Source of the DNA: Strix aluco
Lineage: Eukaryota > Chordata > Aves > Strigiformes > Strigidae
Direction of reading: 5' to 3'
Assembly: GCF_031877795.1 (NCBI RefSeq)
Contig: NC_133931.1
Location: forward strand, 22,641,264 to 22,705,263
DNA length: 64,000 bases
Shown: positions 26,562 to 40,530 of the stretch, in pieces
How positions within the stretch are numbered: position 1 is the first letter of the stretch
Layout of the letters: each line of letters begins with the position of its first letter
Notes under the pieces: generated by a model
What the model saw: the letters and a program-made list of their open reading frames with translations, nothing else
What the model was told of the DNA's origin: nothing
Database searches by the model: none
Made by a program: the position numbers and the translations under genes

Positions 26562-27136
26562 TGCCGTGGTTTAAACCTGTTTGGCAGCCAAACATTACAC
26601 AGCTGCTCACTCACCCTCCCCCACCCGGGGCATGGGGAGGATTGGACAAGTAAAGGGAGACTCATAGGTTGAGATAAAAACAGCTTAATAATTGAAATAC
26701 AATAAAACAACAATAATAGAAAGTACAAATGGGTAACGCACAATGCGATTGCTCACCACCCACCAACTGATACCCAGACTGTTCCCAGCTAGCAATCCTG
26801 AAAAAACAAGACCTGAAACCACAATCCTAGAGGTGAGAGAGAACTCCCTCCTTCTTGGCCAACTCTCCTCTATATACTGAGCATGACGTTACATGATATG
26901 GAATATTTCATTGGTCAATTTGAGTCCGGTGCTCTGGCTGAGCCCCCTCCCAGCTTCTTGTACAACTGCGCATGGGCACAATACGGGGAGTTGGAAAAGT
27001 CCTTCATCTCTTAGCAACAACTGAAAACATCAGTGTATTATTGACATTCTTCTCATACCAAATCCCATACTGAATACAAAGCACAGCACTATTCTAACTA
27101 CTAAGGAGAAAAATTATCTCTATCCCAGCCAAACCA
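26562..27136 (-). mobile_element. Solo LTR of an avian endogenous retrovirus
   Basis: About 575 bp resembling the LTRs widespread in bird genomes. The left edge begins TGCCGTGGTTTAAACC and the right edge has the CTATCCCAGCC block close to the usual LTR start on the minus strand. A TATA-like TATATA lies at 26871-26876 on both strands. No gag, pol or env sequence flanks it on either side, so it is a solo LTR left by recombination or a truncated copy. The right terminus looks a little shortened and no clear target-site duplication is visible. Family assignment (ERVL- or ERVK-like) is not certain. Confidence 0.72.
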
Positions 27137-29302
27137 TTCAGAATGTGGGTCTTGCCTCCCTTGACTTTCTCTCTGCCTTTTCTCCCAGTCTTCTCTCATA
27201 GTTTTACTTCTCTCTGAAAAGATTGTGGTGTAGCTAGCATATTATGTCATTTTGAGTAGGTTACTGGTGAGGCAGCTAAGGATATCCTGAAATACTCAGT
27301 GCTCAGTCAAAGTCCCCCAGCCCCAAAAAGCCTGCTGAGCCCAAGCACCAGGCTCATCACTGGCTGGGCATCAGCTTGCAGGGCCACAAGCTCTCCCATG
27401 AGCCTTCAGGGTGACAATGGGCTGTGGGCTGCTCCACCCACCGTGGTGTTTGTCATGCTAAACTACCCAAACAAAAAGAGCCCCCATGGTGCCTTGTGAG
27501 AGAGATGGTGGCCATTGACTCCACTGGGGTGGGGTTTCACCTCTTTCCACAGAGCAGGGCTAGAGGCAGGTGAAAGATGAAGGTCTCACTCCCCAGCTTC
27601 TTTCAGCCTACCCATAGGCCGGGGTAAGGGCAGTCCCTCAGCTGTATGCTATCACCACATATCACCAGACGAGGACAACATGCAAGCTCTCTCTCTGCCA
27701 TGGCTGTGATGTTGACCTGCTGAAGGCAGGTACTGTGTCTTAAGGCATCACCATAAACTGGTAAAGAGACTTTCTAAGGATGCTGTGTCTCCACCAGAGA
27801 CCTGCATCTGCTCCTGCAGAGCAACAAGGGAGACTCAAGGCATCTCCAGGTTAAGAAAATTGCAGGTGGAGCTGCTAAGAAGGCATCTCTTCAGTGAAGC
27901 TGGCATAAGAGATCATCAGCCTTTGTCTTTCACTCCCATATCAGGGGAGGATCAGGGTGGGAGGACACCTCTTCCAGGGCAGCACCATGCTAGACCACCT
28001 CCAGCTGCTCCATGTATGGAGCTGGTGAGCTGTGGACGTGGCACGGGAAGCAGTCAAGCAAATGAGAAGTGGGGCCACACCAGTGTGAAACAGCTTCTCC
28101 AAAATGCCTGCTACTTTTTCAGCAATTTCTGAAAATATGAAGCTCTGTAATAAAGGGTTGGGTTCCTGACTCATGAGGAGCCGTTTAATTTACAGAAACT
28201 GCTCACTCCTGAGGCAAGCTAATCTGCCATGCGTTAAACAAGCATTTCTTGATGGGCTGCTTTCCACAGTCAGAGCCATGTCCACTCCTCCCCTTCCTCC
28301 TCAACTCGGCAGCATGCTGTCCTGGGTCTGATCAGCTCCAGATAGGAGCAGGCTGAGCCGGGGTGTTAGAATCATGCTGGGAAACGTCACCCACCATGAG
28401 TAATGCTGCTAGTGCCTCTGGGACGTATCAGGAAGAGCTTTGTGCTGCAGGAAGGTGAGCTGCTCTGTAATTATTTCCTGCAAATTGTGGGAGAGCTTGC
28501 CTGCCCTTCTGGGCACAAATGGGTAATTACGGGCAGACACTGGAGGAGTAACCAACTATGTGCAGGTGACTTGGCCAACGTCACCACTGTGGAGCTAGTG
28601 ACTTCTCAGGCATGGGGAAGTGACACCCATGTTTATGTGGGTCTGCTTAGCTGGCCTCGCTTGAAAGGGGCACCAAACATGGCTGAGAAGGTATGCGGAT
28701 GGATGGGAATTGCTCTGAGCACAGGTAAACTCCACCTGAAGATATGCTGTCTGTCATTTCAAGAACCAGCTCAGCTCCATTTCCCTAGGTGAAGGAGGGA
28801 CTTCTGCCACATGGTGTAGTGACTCCAGCTGCTGGTGGGGTAGTCCTAGTATTCCCTCTAGCAAAGGGGGTCTTATAGGGCTTCTCCTTCACTGCAAGTC
28901 ATCCAGTGCTGTAAATACAATGTGCAAGTTGCTGGCAACACGTTGATACATGGATGCTGCGTGTTCCTGGGATATGAAGAATTACCAGGGTGAAACCGCT
29001 GTGGTATGATGCAGGCTTCAGCTTAATCAGGTCCCTGCCCAGTGAAGTCAAGGTGAATTTTGACTTCTCCTAAGACCAGGCAATGAAACATATTTGGAGC
29101 TGTCAAGGAAGTGAGCAAACTATCAAGCCTAACTTGCAAATGTTTTCAAATTGTCTTTTCTTATCAGTGGAATAGGACATCCTCCTGCTTTGAGTCTGCT
29201 GCTCTGCCAGGGAGCCTGCACAGTCAGATCTAACCTGGTGTGAGGAGGAGGATGAAGGAGTGCATACACCACCACATCCATCTCTGATCTGTCCCTTGTC
29301 AG
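27137..29302. other. Intergenic, nothing recognised
   Basis: Lies between the solo LTR and a CR1 copy. ORFs up to 129 codons have no recognisable family. Confidence 0.55.
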
Positions 29303-29305
29303 TCT

Positions 29306-29850
29306 CACAGAATCACAGAATCATCTAAGTTGGAAAGGACCTTGAAGATCATCCAGTCCAACCATAAACCTAGCACTGACAGATCCTAACTCACCATATC
29401 CTTAAGCGCTATGTTGACCCGACTCTTAAACACCTCCAGGGATGGCAACTCCACCACTGCCCTGGGCAGCCCATTCAACCTAACAACCTGTTCTGTAAAG
29501 AAATACTTCCTAATATCCAGTCTAAACCTTCCCTGGTGCAACTTGAGGCCATTACCTCTTGTCCTATCGCTTGTTACTTGGTTAAAGAGACTCATCCCCA
29601 GCTCTCTGCAACCTCCTTTCAGGTAGTTGTAGAGGGCGATGAGGTCTCCCCTCAGCCTCCTCTTCTCCAGACTAAACACCCCCAGTTCCCTCAGCCGCTC
29701 CTCGTACGACATGTGCTCCAGACCCTTCACCAGCTTCGTTGCCCTTCTCTGGACACGCTCGAGTAATTCAACGTCCTTTTTGTAGTGAGGGGCCCAAAAC
29801 TGAACACAGGAATCGAGTTGCGGCCTCACCAGTGCCGAGTACAGGGGTAC
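29306..29850 (-). mobile_element. CR1 LINE, 5'-truncated copy with open RT fragment
   Basis: Minus-orientation CR1 of the same subfamily as 7818 and 46089. The inverted octamer tail starts at 29306; the RT C-terminal frame stays open from about 29849 down to 29386, with one in-frame codon loss compared with the copy at 46089. Truncation at 29850 is abrupt. The flanks share TCTCACAGA at 29303-29311 and 29851-29859, a possible target-site duplication. Confidence 0.93.
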
Positions 29851-32800
29851 TCTCACAGAGTGTCCTGAACTCACTCCCATGGTGACCTTAAAGGCAACAA
29901 CATCCCAACATAGCCAAGTGAAACACAGTTTGACTCTTTGTTTTTGAGCCCTTTAACATCCCTGGCTGTCAAGATCTTCCTGACACCCATGAAGCTGAGA
30001 ACCTTTCTCTTAAAATGTAAAAGCAGAGCGGGGGGACAGAAACTGAAAGATATCCTTCAGAACACTTCTTACTGCCAGGTGTGACTGACTCTCCCTGTCC
30101 TCAGTGTGGAGACAGGCACCCCCCCACTCAGAGTCCACCTTCTCAGGGGAACTCATGGAGATGGTCTTTAAGATACTGCAAATGACATGAAACTTGCAAA
30201 AAAATACAGAAAACCCCCAAACCCCAAAATCTAACCTAAGGGGCTGGAAGCACTGCTGCCTTCATTGCCTTTCCAAATATAATGCCTGAATTAGCCTGTT
30301 CTTTCAAAGCCTCTCTTGGTCTCTTTTGAGCAAGAACCGTTCAAGTACAGCAAGTACCGATCAATTCAAATAGAGTTTGGTCAATATATTTTCAGATCTA
30401 GCAGGTTTTGACAGTGTCTGACATACTGATTTACAGATATCAGCTAGAATCTCTTAGCACCCCAACCACGTTATTTATTAAGTGTGGTGCAAGGATATCA
30501 CTTTAAACCCAGTCTGGATTAATCCTCATACAGAAAGCCAGACATTGTTTAACTGAGAGTGCAATTGCATACAGAGCACTGCAGCCACACACTGAAATCA
30601 GGTAACCATGTGCTCAAATGCATAATAATGATCATTTTCCCCTCTCCTAATTTCCATATGGAACGGAAGTAATTAGCCATGTAACTGTGCACCTATGTGT
30701 CCAGCCAAGTATTGCTGAAAGGCTTGGAGCAGACCCAGGGCATCAGGCTCCAGCTCAGCCTCCTGCTCTTTGGAGTGGCATTGACTTCCCATACAAACCT
30801 GTAGAATTAACTCCTAGGCATGGTATTTCTGGATTCCCAACACACTGTTTATGTAAATGAGACAATCATTTGATATCCTCTTGGTTCTACCAACATATTT
30901 AACACTCTTTAACCTTCATGGGAAAAGATATTCATGTTATATCAATAACTGCTTTTTATGTCTTTCCTCAAGGAATTCTTTCTCCACTTGAAACTCATAA
31001 TGGAGCAATTGAGTTCCTTCAATTCACATTTAAATGATTCGTTGAATATTTTACAGTGACTCACTTTGTTGCTCAGACACACTGATGCTTAGTCAACTTT
31101 AAAAAGGTTTTCTTTTCCTTGTTTTCCTAGTGCTGTCCTAAGGTGTCTTCCTTTCCAGTAATGCTTCCCGCATTATCCCAGGCTCTCTTTCGCTTCTGCT
31201 CTCCCACCGGAACATAGTGGCAAGGACCTGAGAGCAGGGCCTTGTTTTCTTACACATAAATGAATAATCATTCTTCTTCCTAACAAGGTCTGGTCTAAAC
31301 AGGGCAGGTGGAAGAAAATGAGTGTTACCCTTCCCTTTTATAGTAAACCAGTTAATTAATTGCTGACCTGTTCATGGTATTATTCACTCTAGCTCTGCAT
31401 GTTTGAATACAATTAAGGCAGTGACAGGTCTTCCCCCAGCATGTTTCAGGATACCATGGTATCCAGCATTGTTGCTGAAGATGCTTCATCCCATGTGTAC
31501 ACAGGATCTTGACTGAAACACCCTGCAGCACCACACCTCGGAGAGCAAAAGCCCATGGCACGCCTGTCATGGCATGTCAGTTGTGCTCATTCATTAAGCT
31601 TGCCCTTTCTAGAGCCTGTTTTAACCTCAAAATGTCCCAACATCTCCCCACTAGCTCTGGCTTTCTGGCTGCTCCTCTCATATGATGGCCTCTGCAGTAA
31701 CCTGGCTGCACCACCCCTGTCATTGCTGTGGTGCTGATGGGGCGGTGCAGACTGCTTGGAAGATGAACTGGCAGCAGCTGCTTGTCATCATGCAGATTCA
31801 GAGGGGGTGATGCTATGGAAGAGCTCCTCTCTCCCTCTATCAAGCCAGTCCACTCTTCCCAAAGGTAGTATCTGAAAGCTGCTGCAATACTTAAAGAGAA
31901 CAGCCTGCTGATAAATTGAAATTTCTTTTGTCACAACCAGAGCCATTTCCAGGTGCCCACATCACCTATGTGTAGCGCAAACAGGAGGACTGCAGTAGTC
32001 TTCAGGCTCTAAAGCTGCTCTGAAAATACCCTTGCTTTGGCTTTTGGTTTTGGCCAGCATTACTGTATTCCTACTGCTCCCATTTAGTTCAAATAGCTCA
32101 GCAAATGGCGAGTCTGGCACGTAGAAAAGATGTAAATTGTGGAGCAGCTGAAGATGGTTGCTATCCATGCTTTCCAGCTTTCAGGTGAATGAATGAGAGA
32201 GGTGGGTATTACCCAGCAGCACATGACTCGCCCCAGGAGTACAAGTTCCCATCTGAAAACAAGTGCAAAAGCCATTGGTGCCTGCACAGATTAGTACATG
32301 GTCTATTTGTTGGGTTGTTTTCTTCCATTTTAGGTATCTTGTCTACCTATATGTAAATAAAGAACAAAATGTTATTTGCTATAAAAAAGTGCACTTTATG
32401 TTGTTAGTTAACAGTCTGACATCTGCTTCTGTTCAGGACAGTCCTCTACAAATGACACTCAGCTTTGCTGCAGGAGTAGAAACCAATGTGCTAGTGCAAT
32501 GTAAGAGAGAACTCTTTTAATGAGAACTCTCTCATTTCTGCAACATCCATGTTCACTTCAACAGAAGAGATGCCAAGGCCGCCTTTTGTTTTCTCCTCTG
32601 CAGGATGAAGGTAAGGCCTACCCACTTATCAGAAATGTGCCCAGGTTACTCAAATGCTGGTGAAGACCTCTGCATTTCTATCAGTGTGCTTAAGGAAGTA
32701 CTTCCCCAAAAGGTGGTGTTGGCAGTTGGTGCTGCTGCCCTTGAAGACGACCCCGAGCATTTGATAGGATGCAAATGAGAATTCCCTTTGTGGCAGGCGT

Positions 32801-35800
32801 GCTGGACTGCCTACAGCATCACTGAGCACAGGAGGAGACTTGCCCGTCAGCAGGGATCATTGGGCTTCTTGAGGCTTATGTAAGGATGCTTAGAGCTGTA
32901 TGAGTCTCAGAAGTGACATTTTCTTGGGAAAGTTGATTATTTCAAGTCTCCTTTCATTCCAAATTGAACATAATAGAAATATCAAAACCAAGTTTATTGA
33001 AGTCCTTTGTTTAGATGCTGTTTTTTTGACATTTTATGGATTCATATCGAGTTGAAAAAGATTTAACATGCTTGATAATTCCGTCGTATCTCAGTGAAAT
33101 CAGTGATTATGTGAAACATTTCCACTCTCATCTGTTCTGCTAGGAAGAAAAATCTGTCAGTTTTAATGAGAAATGAGTTACCAAATAAATCTATACTACT
33201 CACCAACATCAGCTGGACACTCCAGACTACTAAAAACATCTTTCTCGGGCAGTCAGTTCTCACCACCCATCATTTCTGTGACAGCTTCTCTCTGCATGGA
33301 TGGAAAAAGGCATGGGTTCTGGTGATGGCAAGAAAACCCCAACTCTAATTTTGCCTTCCTTTTCTCAAGTTTTTCTTCCCTGTTCAAAGAAGGATGAGCA
33401 GTTCTTGTTTACAATGAGGATCTCCCCGGCAAGGTGCAGCAATGGCAGTGGCCCAGAAGGATGAGCTGTGCAGCTGTACAGATCCTACCTCATGACACTA
33501 AGCATGGGCCACCTTTAGCAGTGGTGAAACAGGAGCTGTGTCAGCCTTACTTTCTCCAGTGAGTCTATCCCAGGGCCTCAGAGGTTTTATCTACAGTATT
33601 CTCAAAGCAGATGTAAATAACCCAGTGGTTAAAATTGAAGAGCTTCTGGTAGTTTGTTTTTGCAGTGCTAGCAACAGTGGTGAGCATAATGAAAGGCTGG
33701 TTTAGGGCCAGTCACAGGGATCTGAATCTCTACCTGGAAATACCTCAGGTACATCCTGATGTGCCACTCTATGAGAGACGCTTTTACCACTTAAGTATTG
33801 TGAAATATGAAGTTCCTCAATTTATGGATTTTTCTTTCATTCTATTTTTTTCTCTTTTCCATGGCTGGCTTCCAATTTGGGGAACACCTGGACACAAAAA
33901 CTAAATCAACCCCAAAAGAAACTAGTTCTGAAGCTACAAGTAAACTTCTCCAGGCTACATGAAGCTGCAAGGGCTCTTACCAAAAGGGGCTGGAGCTTCA
34001 GAGCAGCGATGGTAGCACAGGTAAACACGTCACTGAGCTGCAGCTGCATGCGGAGGGGGAAAAACGCAAGATGTCTCTGCGAAGTGTTGTTACCCAAGAT
34101 TTGTTCAAATTGATTATCACCCTCTGTATTAATTATCAAATTAAATGGTTTAAGAATGAAAATTGGAAAAACTCTTCTATGAGAGGAAAAATAATCTAGG
34201 CTTGGAGCTTGATCTCCTCTCTCAAGAAACCTGTGAAGTATCTTTTACAATGTGGGAACAGTAATTTGATTGTATTGTAAAACAGACTGGAAAAATGCAC
34301 AAATAGGACTGACAAGTACTTCCAGTCAGTGGTGATTATGAAAACCCCAGCTCACAGCATGAACCCTCTCTAACGACATCCAGGGGGTTGTATTTGTGAA
34401 AGGGATCAAAGACCAGACAAAACTGTTGTTCCCATCATCTTCATTTTAGATGAATTCTAAACCCCTCCATATGCCACTGCGTAAAATTTCAATTCTTTCC
34501 CTCCTCCTTTGGCAGCACTGTTAGGGTGTGAGACAGGGTCAGGCAGTAAATTCTCGTATTAATGAGGAGTTTAAAATTAAGCCTGTCTTTTGATGAACCA
34601 TAACAATCACACCCTATCTCAGGAGCACTGATCTCTGAGATGGCCCACATGTGTCAGAGTGGGAGATGCTCCGGACCTCCCCGGCTCAGGTCTGTGAGGG
34701 CTGCTGCTTTGGAGGAGGCTATTACCTATGCACACAGATGTTGTGGTGATGAGCAAGGGTTAGGTTTGCTCTGACACCCTGCCTCTTAACAGGCAGGTGT
34801 GCTGGATGCTTTGGAGAAGACCCTTTCTCATTTCCATCTGGAGATATGGTGCTACACATCATGTCCTGATCTGAGGGGTCCAATGGACACAGTGGGTGCA
34901 CGGGGCTGTGCCTGCCATGTGCAGAAGCTGCTGTTGCTGCTGTCTTGGTGTTACTACCGTCACCTTTTCCTTTGTGTCACACTTGCCTTTGAACTTGCCT
35001 TTCCTGTTTCTCCTCGCCACTCAGCAGCTCTGCAGGACCTGCTTGTGTACTGCTCTGCTCTGCACCAGTGTGAGGCACATGGCCACGGTGAACACAGGGA
35101 TCCAACAGACATGTAGTGACACATTAACATCTGTGGTTGAGGAGATGATTCATGGGAAGAGCACATCCTCGCTTCAGGGCAATTGTGTCTACCAAAGGGG
35201 CAGGATGAGTGGCTGCAAGAGGCAACTGCTTCAGCCGTCCGACACCAAGCGGGACCTGCGAGTTGCCCAGTGCCCTGTCCAGGGCGGCACTGCCTTCAGA
35301 GCGGGGACAGGCAGATGGCTCCCCAGCTGCAGTCATCAGGCACCTTGATGGGGTTCACTCATTTCACTTCAAACCTCTACAGCAAACACACCCACTCCCC
35401 TCTAAATTTCCCCTGAAGCCCATAGAGAAGAGAGGTGCTCCTAGGGCACGGCTAATCCCACCAGCAGCTGTACAGCAGAGTCCCTCGGGTCCCCATTTCT
35501 CCCCAGTTGCCATAAAGAAGGTGAAAGGAACTAGCTCAGGTGTGGGCATCACCGCTGTAAGAGCAGGTGAGGTGGGTGCTGCTTTCTGAGTCCCGAATTG
35601 TGGGAACTGAGAGTCTTTGGATGTAACCTTACTCCAGTAACACCACTGGAAATGCTTCCTGTGCATGTATGTGATCCTTTCTGATATGCAGAAAACCTAC
35701 TCGGAACCAGGAAAGCTCCAGATGTTGCTATAGCTCTCGCACAATTTTCCTGCTCCAGAAACTACATTGGAAGAAAAGGCTTTTCTTTAAATTAACAGCT

Positions 35801-38800
35801 GAGTTTCTGCCATTACAGAATGTTTTGGAGCCTCCCACAGCATCACATGGGGACACAGCTAACAAACACTGCTAGACCATCAAGTGCAGAGCTAGTCTAA
35901 ACCTGTCAGGAATATCCAGGGCTGATTCCATACATTAATTATATGTTGTGTAGAAAAGGATTTCCTAAGAGTTTTTTTAAGTTAAAATGAAGATCTGGAC
36001 CTTTCCTTTTTTATGTGTCAAGGGACTAGATAGACCAGAATGGAAAATCCTGTAACAGCCACACTTCACATATCAGCATCACGTATCAGTGTCACATCTT
36101 CTGTGGAGTACCTCCTTTGTCGTGTAATGAACCCCTGTGTTTTAAAATGAATCTTTCTTCAAAGGAGCATCCTCAGACTTAACATGTATTCCTGGTTTCT
36201 CTTAATTTATTGCTTATCTTTGAAGGAGTGGAGATCCCAGGGTCCACCCTCTGAGTGCTAATGGCTTTTAGCCATGATGGGTCATCCTGACAGGTGGACA
36301 GTGAGGAGTGGGGAATGTGTTGGGCAGGCTTTTACGATGCAGCAAGGATGGGTGGTGGCAGGCAGGAATTTGCTGGTACCGCACCCTCAGGGGGTTCCCA
36401 TATACAGGGAATTTCATGGAGACTTTTAAACCATGGCCAGCTTGCTCTGCTCATTGTGCTCACAGCAGCCATCGCTCCATCACTGCACCTCACATCGCCC
36501 ATTTTTGGAAAAAGCTACTGAGGAAGTGTACAGACGAGCAATCCTAGTGATACCTGGTGCCTTTACCTGTCTTATCCCAGTCATGAGCTGCACTGACAGA
36601 TGAATTCATGATGATTGAAAAACATGTCCTCGATGATTCCCCAATCTTTCAGCTACCAGTTTCCTCATACAAACAGGCTTAAAAGGACGTGTTCAGCTAT
36701 GATGTAGCCACAGGAAAGATAACAAGTGTTAAGAAGATTAAGATATTGTAATTACAACTACTTGGTACAGAAATAGGGCCTTTAACAGGTTCATGTTGAC
36801 ATTGTGAACCTGCAACTTTAACATTTTTGATTGATTCACCTCAACTTCCTGGAGCATCCCCACGCAGAAGAACCACCTGAGGTGGCAGCATGCCTGTGTG
36901 AAATCTCTGCTGGCAAAACCCACCCTGAGTCTAAGTTCAAAAGAGATGAGACTCAGTGGCCCTGCCTCCAGAGGGTTAGTCTGGTTTAAAGTTACCTTAT
37001 TGAAATTTCAGCATGGGCAAGGTTAGAGCCCACAGAGGCAAATATCTTTGTTAAGAACCTAATTAAGATGACTGCAGGCATGTGCTAGCAAAGCAGCCTG
37101 ATCAGACCTTGCCTGAACACAGAAGTCAGGGCTTCAGTGCTAGTGTGGGCAGGACCTTAGTGTTGAGGATGGTTCTGGGAATGGCTTACAGTCCCAGATT
37201 TAAAATGGGCTGTGAGGCATTTCCTGATGCTTCATTTATGGAAATGAATGTGGACTACAATTTTGTGCTGCAGTTTTTGGGAAAAGCCCAGGCTGGCAGG
37301 TGGTGATGACTCTCTTACAGGTGCCTGCGCTGCAAAACTTCTCCAGCGCGCTGTAGAGGTTTCCTAGCAACTTACTTCCACGGTCTTTGTGCTCAGATTT
37401 GTTTTGAGATGTGGGCCATCATAAAACAGTATTTCTGCCTATTTAAACTAGTTTAGTTCTTTTAAGCTGACAAGGCAAGCACAGTACAGCAGCAGTGTCT
37501 GATTTATATCCTTTTCAGCTATTCCCTCCAAAACTAACAAAAATCTGAAGCAATGTAGGTGAGCTTCTTGCTTTTTTTTCCACTAGATCACTAGTCTATT
37601 GCTCAAATTGCTGAGAAATAGGAAAACTCCAAATCCACCTTTAAAAAAGGAAATACACAGCAGCAATGTCTTCTCTGATCTCTGCTTCTATTACACTCTT
37701 CCTGAGCTCCTCTGGCATATCTGAAACCAACACATGTTGATCATGTGCTTTGGACAACTCTTTCCAAATACGTGAGAGACATCATATTTCTGAGCCAAAA
37801 ATACTCTTAGAACCAAGAAAAAACAAAGTAGTTAAACCATACGAACCTTCATGCGCATGCATGTGTATCCAGTTTAAAACTGGCCATATGTTTTAAGTCT
37901 GTAAATTCACTGATAGCATCCAGGTTTGAATATGTTGAAGCATTTATTCAGTATTTTGTACGGGTTCAGTCAGCTTGAAATGACACCCTTAACTAGAAAA
38001 GAAGCAAGGGAGCAATTTGGTGAGTGGAGCAAACTTGAAAGAGTTTGGATGTAAGGGAATGCAGGAGAGAAACACAGATTACCCCCCACCTCCTACAGCA
38101 CCACTGAGACATTATTTGTTACTGAAGTAATTCACTACACAAATACATATTTCTTCAAAGATAGCAAAGGAGAAAAAATTACTCCCCCCCCGTTTAGTGA
38201 CTGGGAAGCGAATGCCAAATGCTTTGGTGTTTTCCTTGGCACCTTCGCTGCTCTGAGGTCTCTCATAGAGAGCTACGAGCAACTGAAGTGTAAGAGGAAA
38301 TGTGGAATCAAGTCCCCCTGTGCTGCAGCCAGACTCCTTCCTGCCCTCAGCAGGATCCATCCCTGCCTGATGCTGAACAAACCCCATACTCATGGGGCTT
38401 GGCATCTCACCTGGGCATGGCTGAGGCACAAACCGGTGCAAAAAACCTTACAAAAACCACCCTATGTGAACTCTCTCCCTTTCTCCCCAGGCTTTGGTGC
38501 CACCATGACTATTTTAACCCAGCATCAGGCACTTCCATCAGCAATTAGCTGCACTTACACCCTTATTCATGTTGGGGATTTGCCAGCTCCTGCCACTTGC
38601 CATACTTCACTGCTATAAACCATTGGATTTCTTGCTCAGCACTAGTGTTTGCACCAATGCGGCTATGTCAGCTGTTGGCATCTGTTGCAGAGATCAGGGC
38701 AAACTTCCAGAGCAGATCAGGCCTTGGATTTCTATCAAAACCCATCTGTTCCTGGCTGAGAGCTATTCCCACCACCTTTAGAGGTGGGTGGGATAATGAG

Positions 38801-40505
38801 CTATTGAACCCACAAATTAGCACAACATGGTGCTCTTTTAATAGCCTTCCTCTCCAGAAAGTCAAGGCTGCTACCGCATCTTGTGTACACCAGCCAGCCC
38901 AGTGAGCTAGGAGGACTTCTAGCTGACAGTGTCAATTGTTTTTAAAGTGTTACTGCACTGCTGACATTTGAAAAGCAATTTAATATTTCTTTCATGACAG
39001 TGACTTCAAATACTCTGGAAGCAACTTGTATGAAACAGCGCATGATAGCCACGATGCTTGTCTTGTTCTGAGATGCCCAGGCTGGGTTTGGGTACAACTT
39101 GTGCTGGACAGGACTGCAAGGTGAACATTGCAGCAAATACACCTCCTCCATCAACCTAAACCCACTTGGTAATAGGGTGTGTGCAGGAGGGTTAGCCTCA
39201 CACCTCAAGCCCTGCCACAGGAGTGTTGTAATTAAGGAGTACAAGGGCTTCAAGGAATTCACACAGAGCTGCTGTGGCCACAGTCCCTCTGCCGTGAGCT
39301 GCAGCACCAAGGGTTAACACTCTGCTGCCTACCTCCACAAATCTGCATAATGCCTTGCGTTTGGCAGCTTATTTGCATAATTTTAAATTACTTTTTTGTC
39401 TCGAAAATAAAATCTAAAACATAGCTTCAAAAATAAGTGGTAGATATTAACATTTCATATAGTAAGAAGGCTCAGTTAAGTCCATTTGTCTGAACACATC
39501 AACTGAGGTTGTAGAAATAATTTTAACAGAGCGATGTTGTTTCTTTATCGTAGAATCTTGGGTGTTCTTTCCCAGTGTCATTTTGATTACTCTAAGTAAG
39601 GTCTAACATGCTCACCCACCCCACACAGAGGGGCTGAAGCTGGCCTACACATGCTCAGACCATCCGGAAGGCTCAGCAGCTCCAGCCTTTCTGAGGGGTG
39701 TCCAGCCCACCCCTCTCATTAAACTGGAGAAACAATGCCAGCAGCTGGAGGCTGAATCCCTTGTCGGGGATGGGCTTACCTCCAGGCTGTAGATGTGTAC
39801 CCAGAGGTGTCGACACATCGACACATCGGTATGAGCTCAGAGTCCCACTTCCCACTGCCATGAGGGATTCAGCTCACCAGAGGATGAATAGTTTCATCAG
39901 CTGAATCACACTCCCAGCTCCATCAACTGCTGTAACTAAGTCTCCACTGATTAGAGTGTGAGATTAGACACCTAAATTCAGGGATCTGTTGTCTGGATCT
40001 GATTCCCACTCCAAGTGCAGTTGACAGCCTGTGGATTGGTCTTTGCGGGCTGACCCCCGTACCTCTCAGCTCTTCTCTCCCTCATCTTGGGAGACAGATA
40101 CAAAGCACCGTGTCTCCTACCTCCAATGATGTGTTTCAGTGCAGGAGAAGGGGCTATTAGCCTGAACTGGCATTTCGGCATGTTTTAAATCATAGTTGAT
40201 CAGAGCAGCAGAATAAATCCTAGGAAATAGGAAGCCAAATGGATAAGATATGCAATTTAACAGTAAATTCACCTGTCGTTATGACTGAAGCCTATCTGAA
40301 CTCCCGCCCTCACGCCTTACATACTATAAACTTCTGTACATTCCTCAAAGACCTGTAATTTCTGCATTAAAAATTTACAGCATTCTAAATGGAACATCCC
40401 AAAACAACGCACTTGTGTTCTTGACTTTGCAGCCCCAAAAGCTAGGTGACACCAGAAGACTTTTCCCACTCACGCCAGGTCCGTCGTGTCGTTTGTCCCC
40501 TCCGT

Positions 40506-40530
40506 CCCCCCCCCCCCCCCCCCGCCCCCC
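40506..40530. repeat. Poly-C tract
   Basis: Eighteen C, one G, then six C, inside a locally GC-rich patch. On the other strand it is a G run with quadruplex potential. The true length may differ because such runs sequence poorly. Confidence 0.9.

Noticed and set aside
29386-29880. 164-codon ORF, and the 193-codon ORF at 46164-46745, as host genes
   Set aside because: Both are C-terminal fragments of CR1 reverse transcriptase inside truncated LINE copies.
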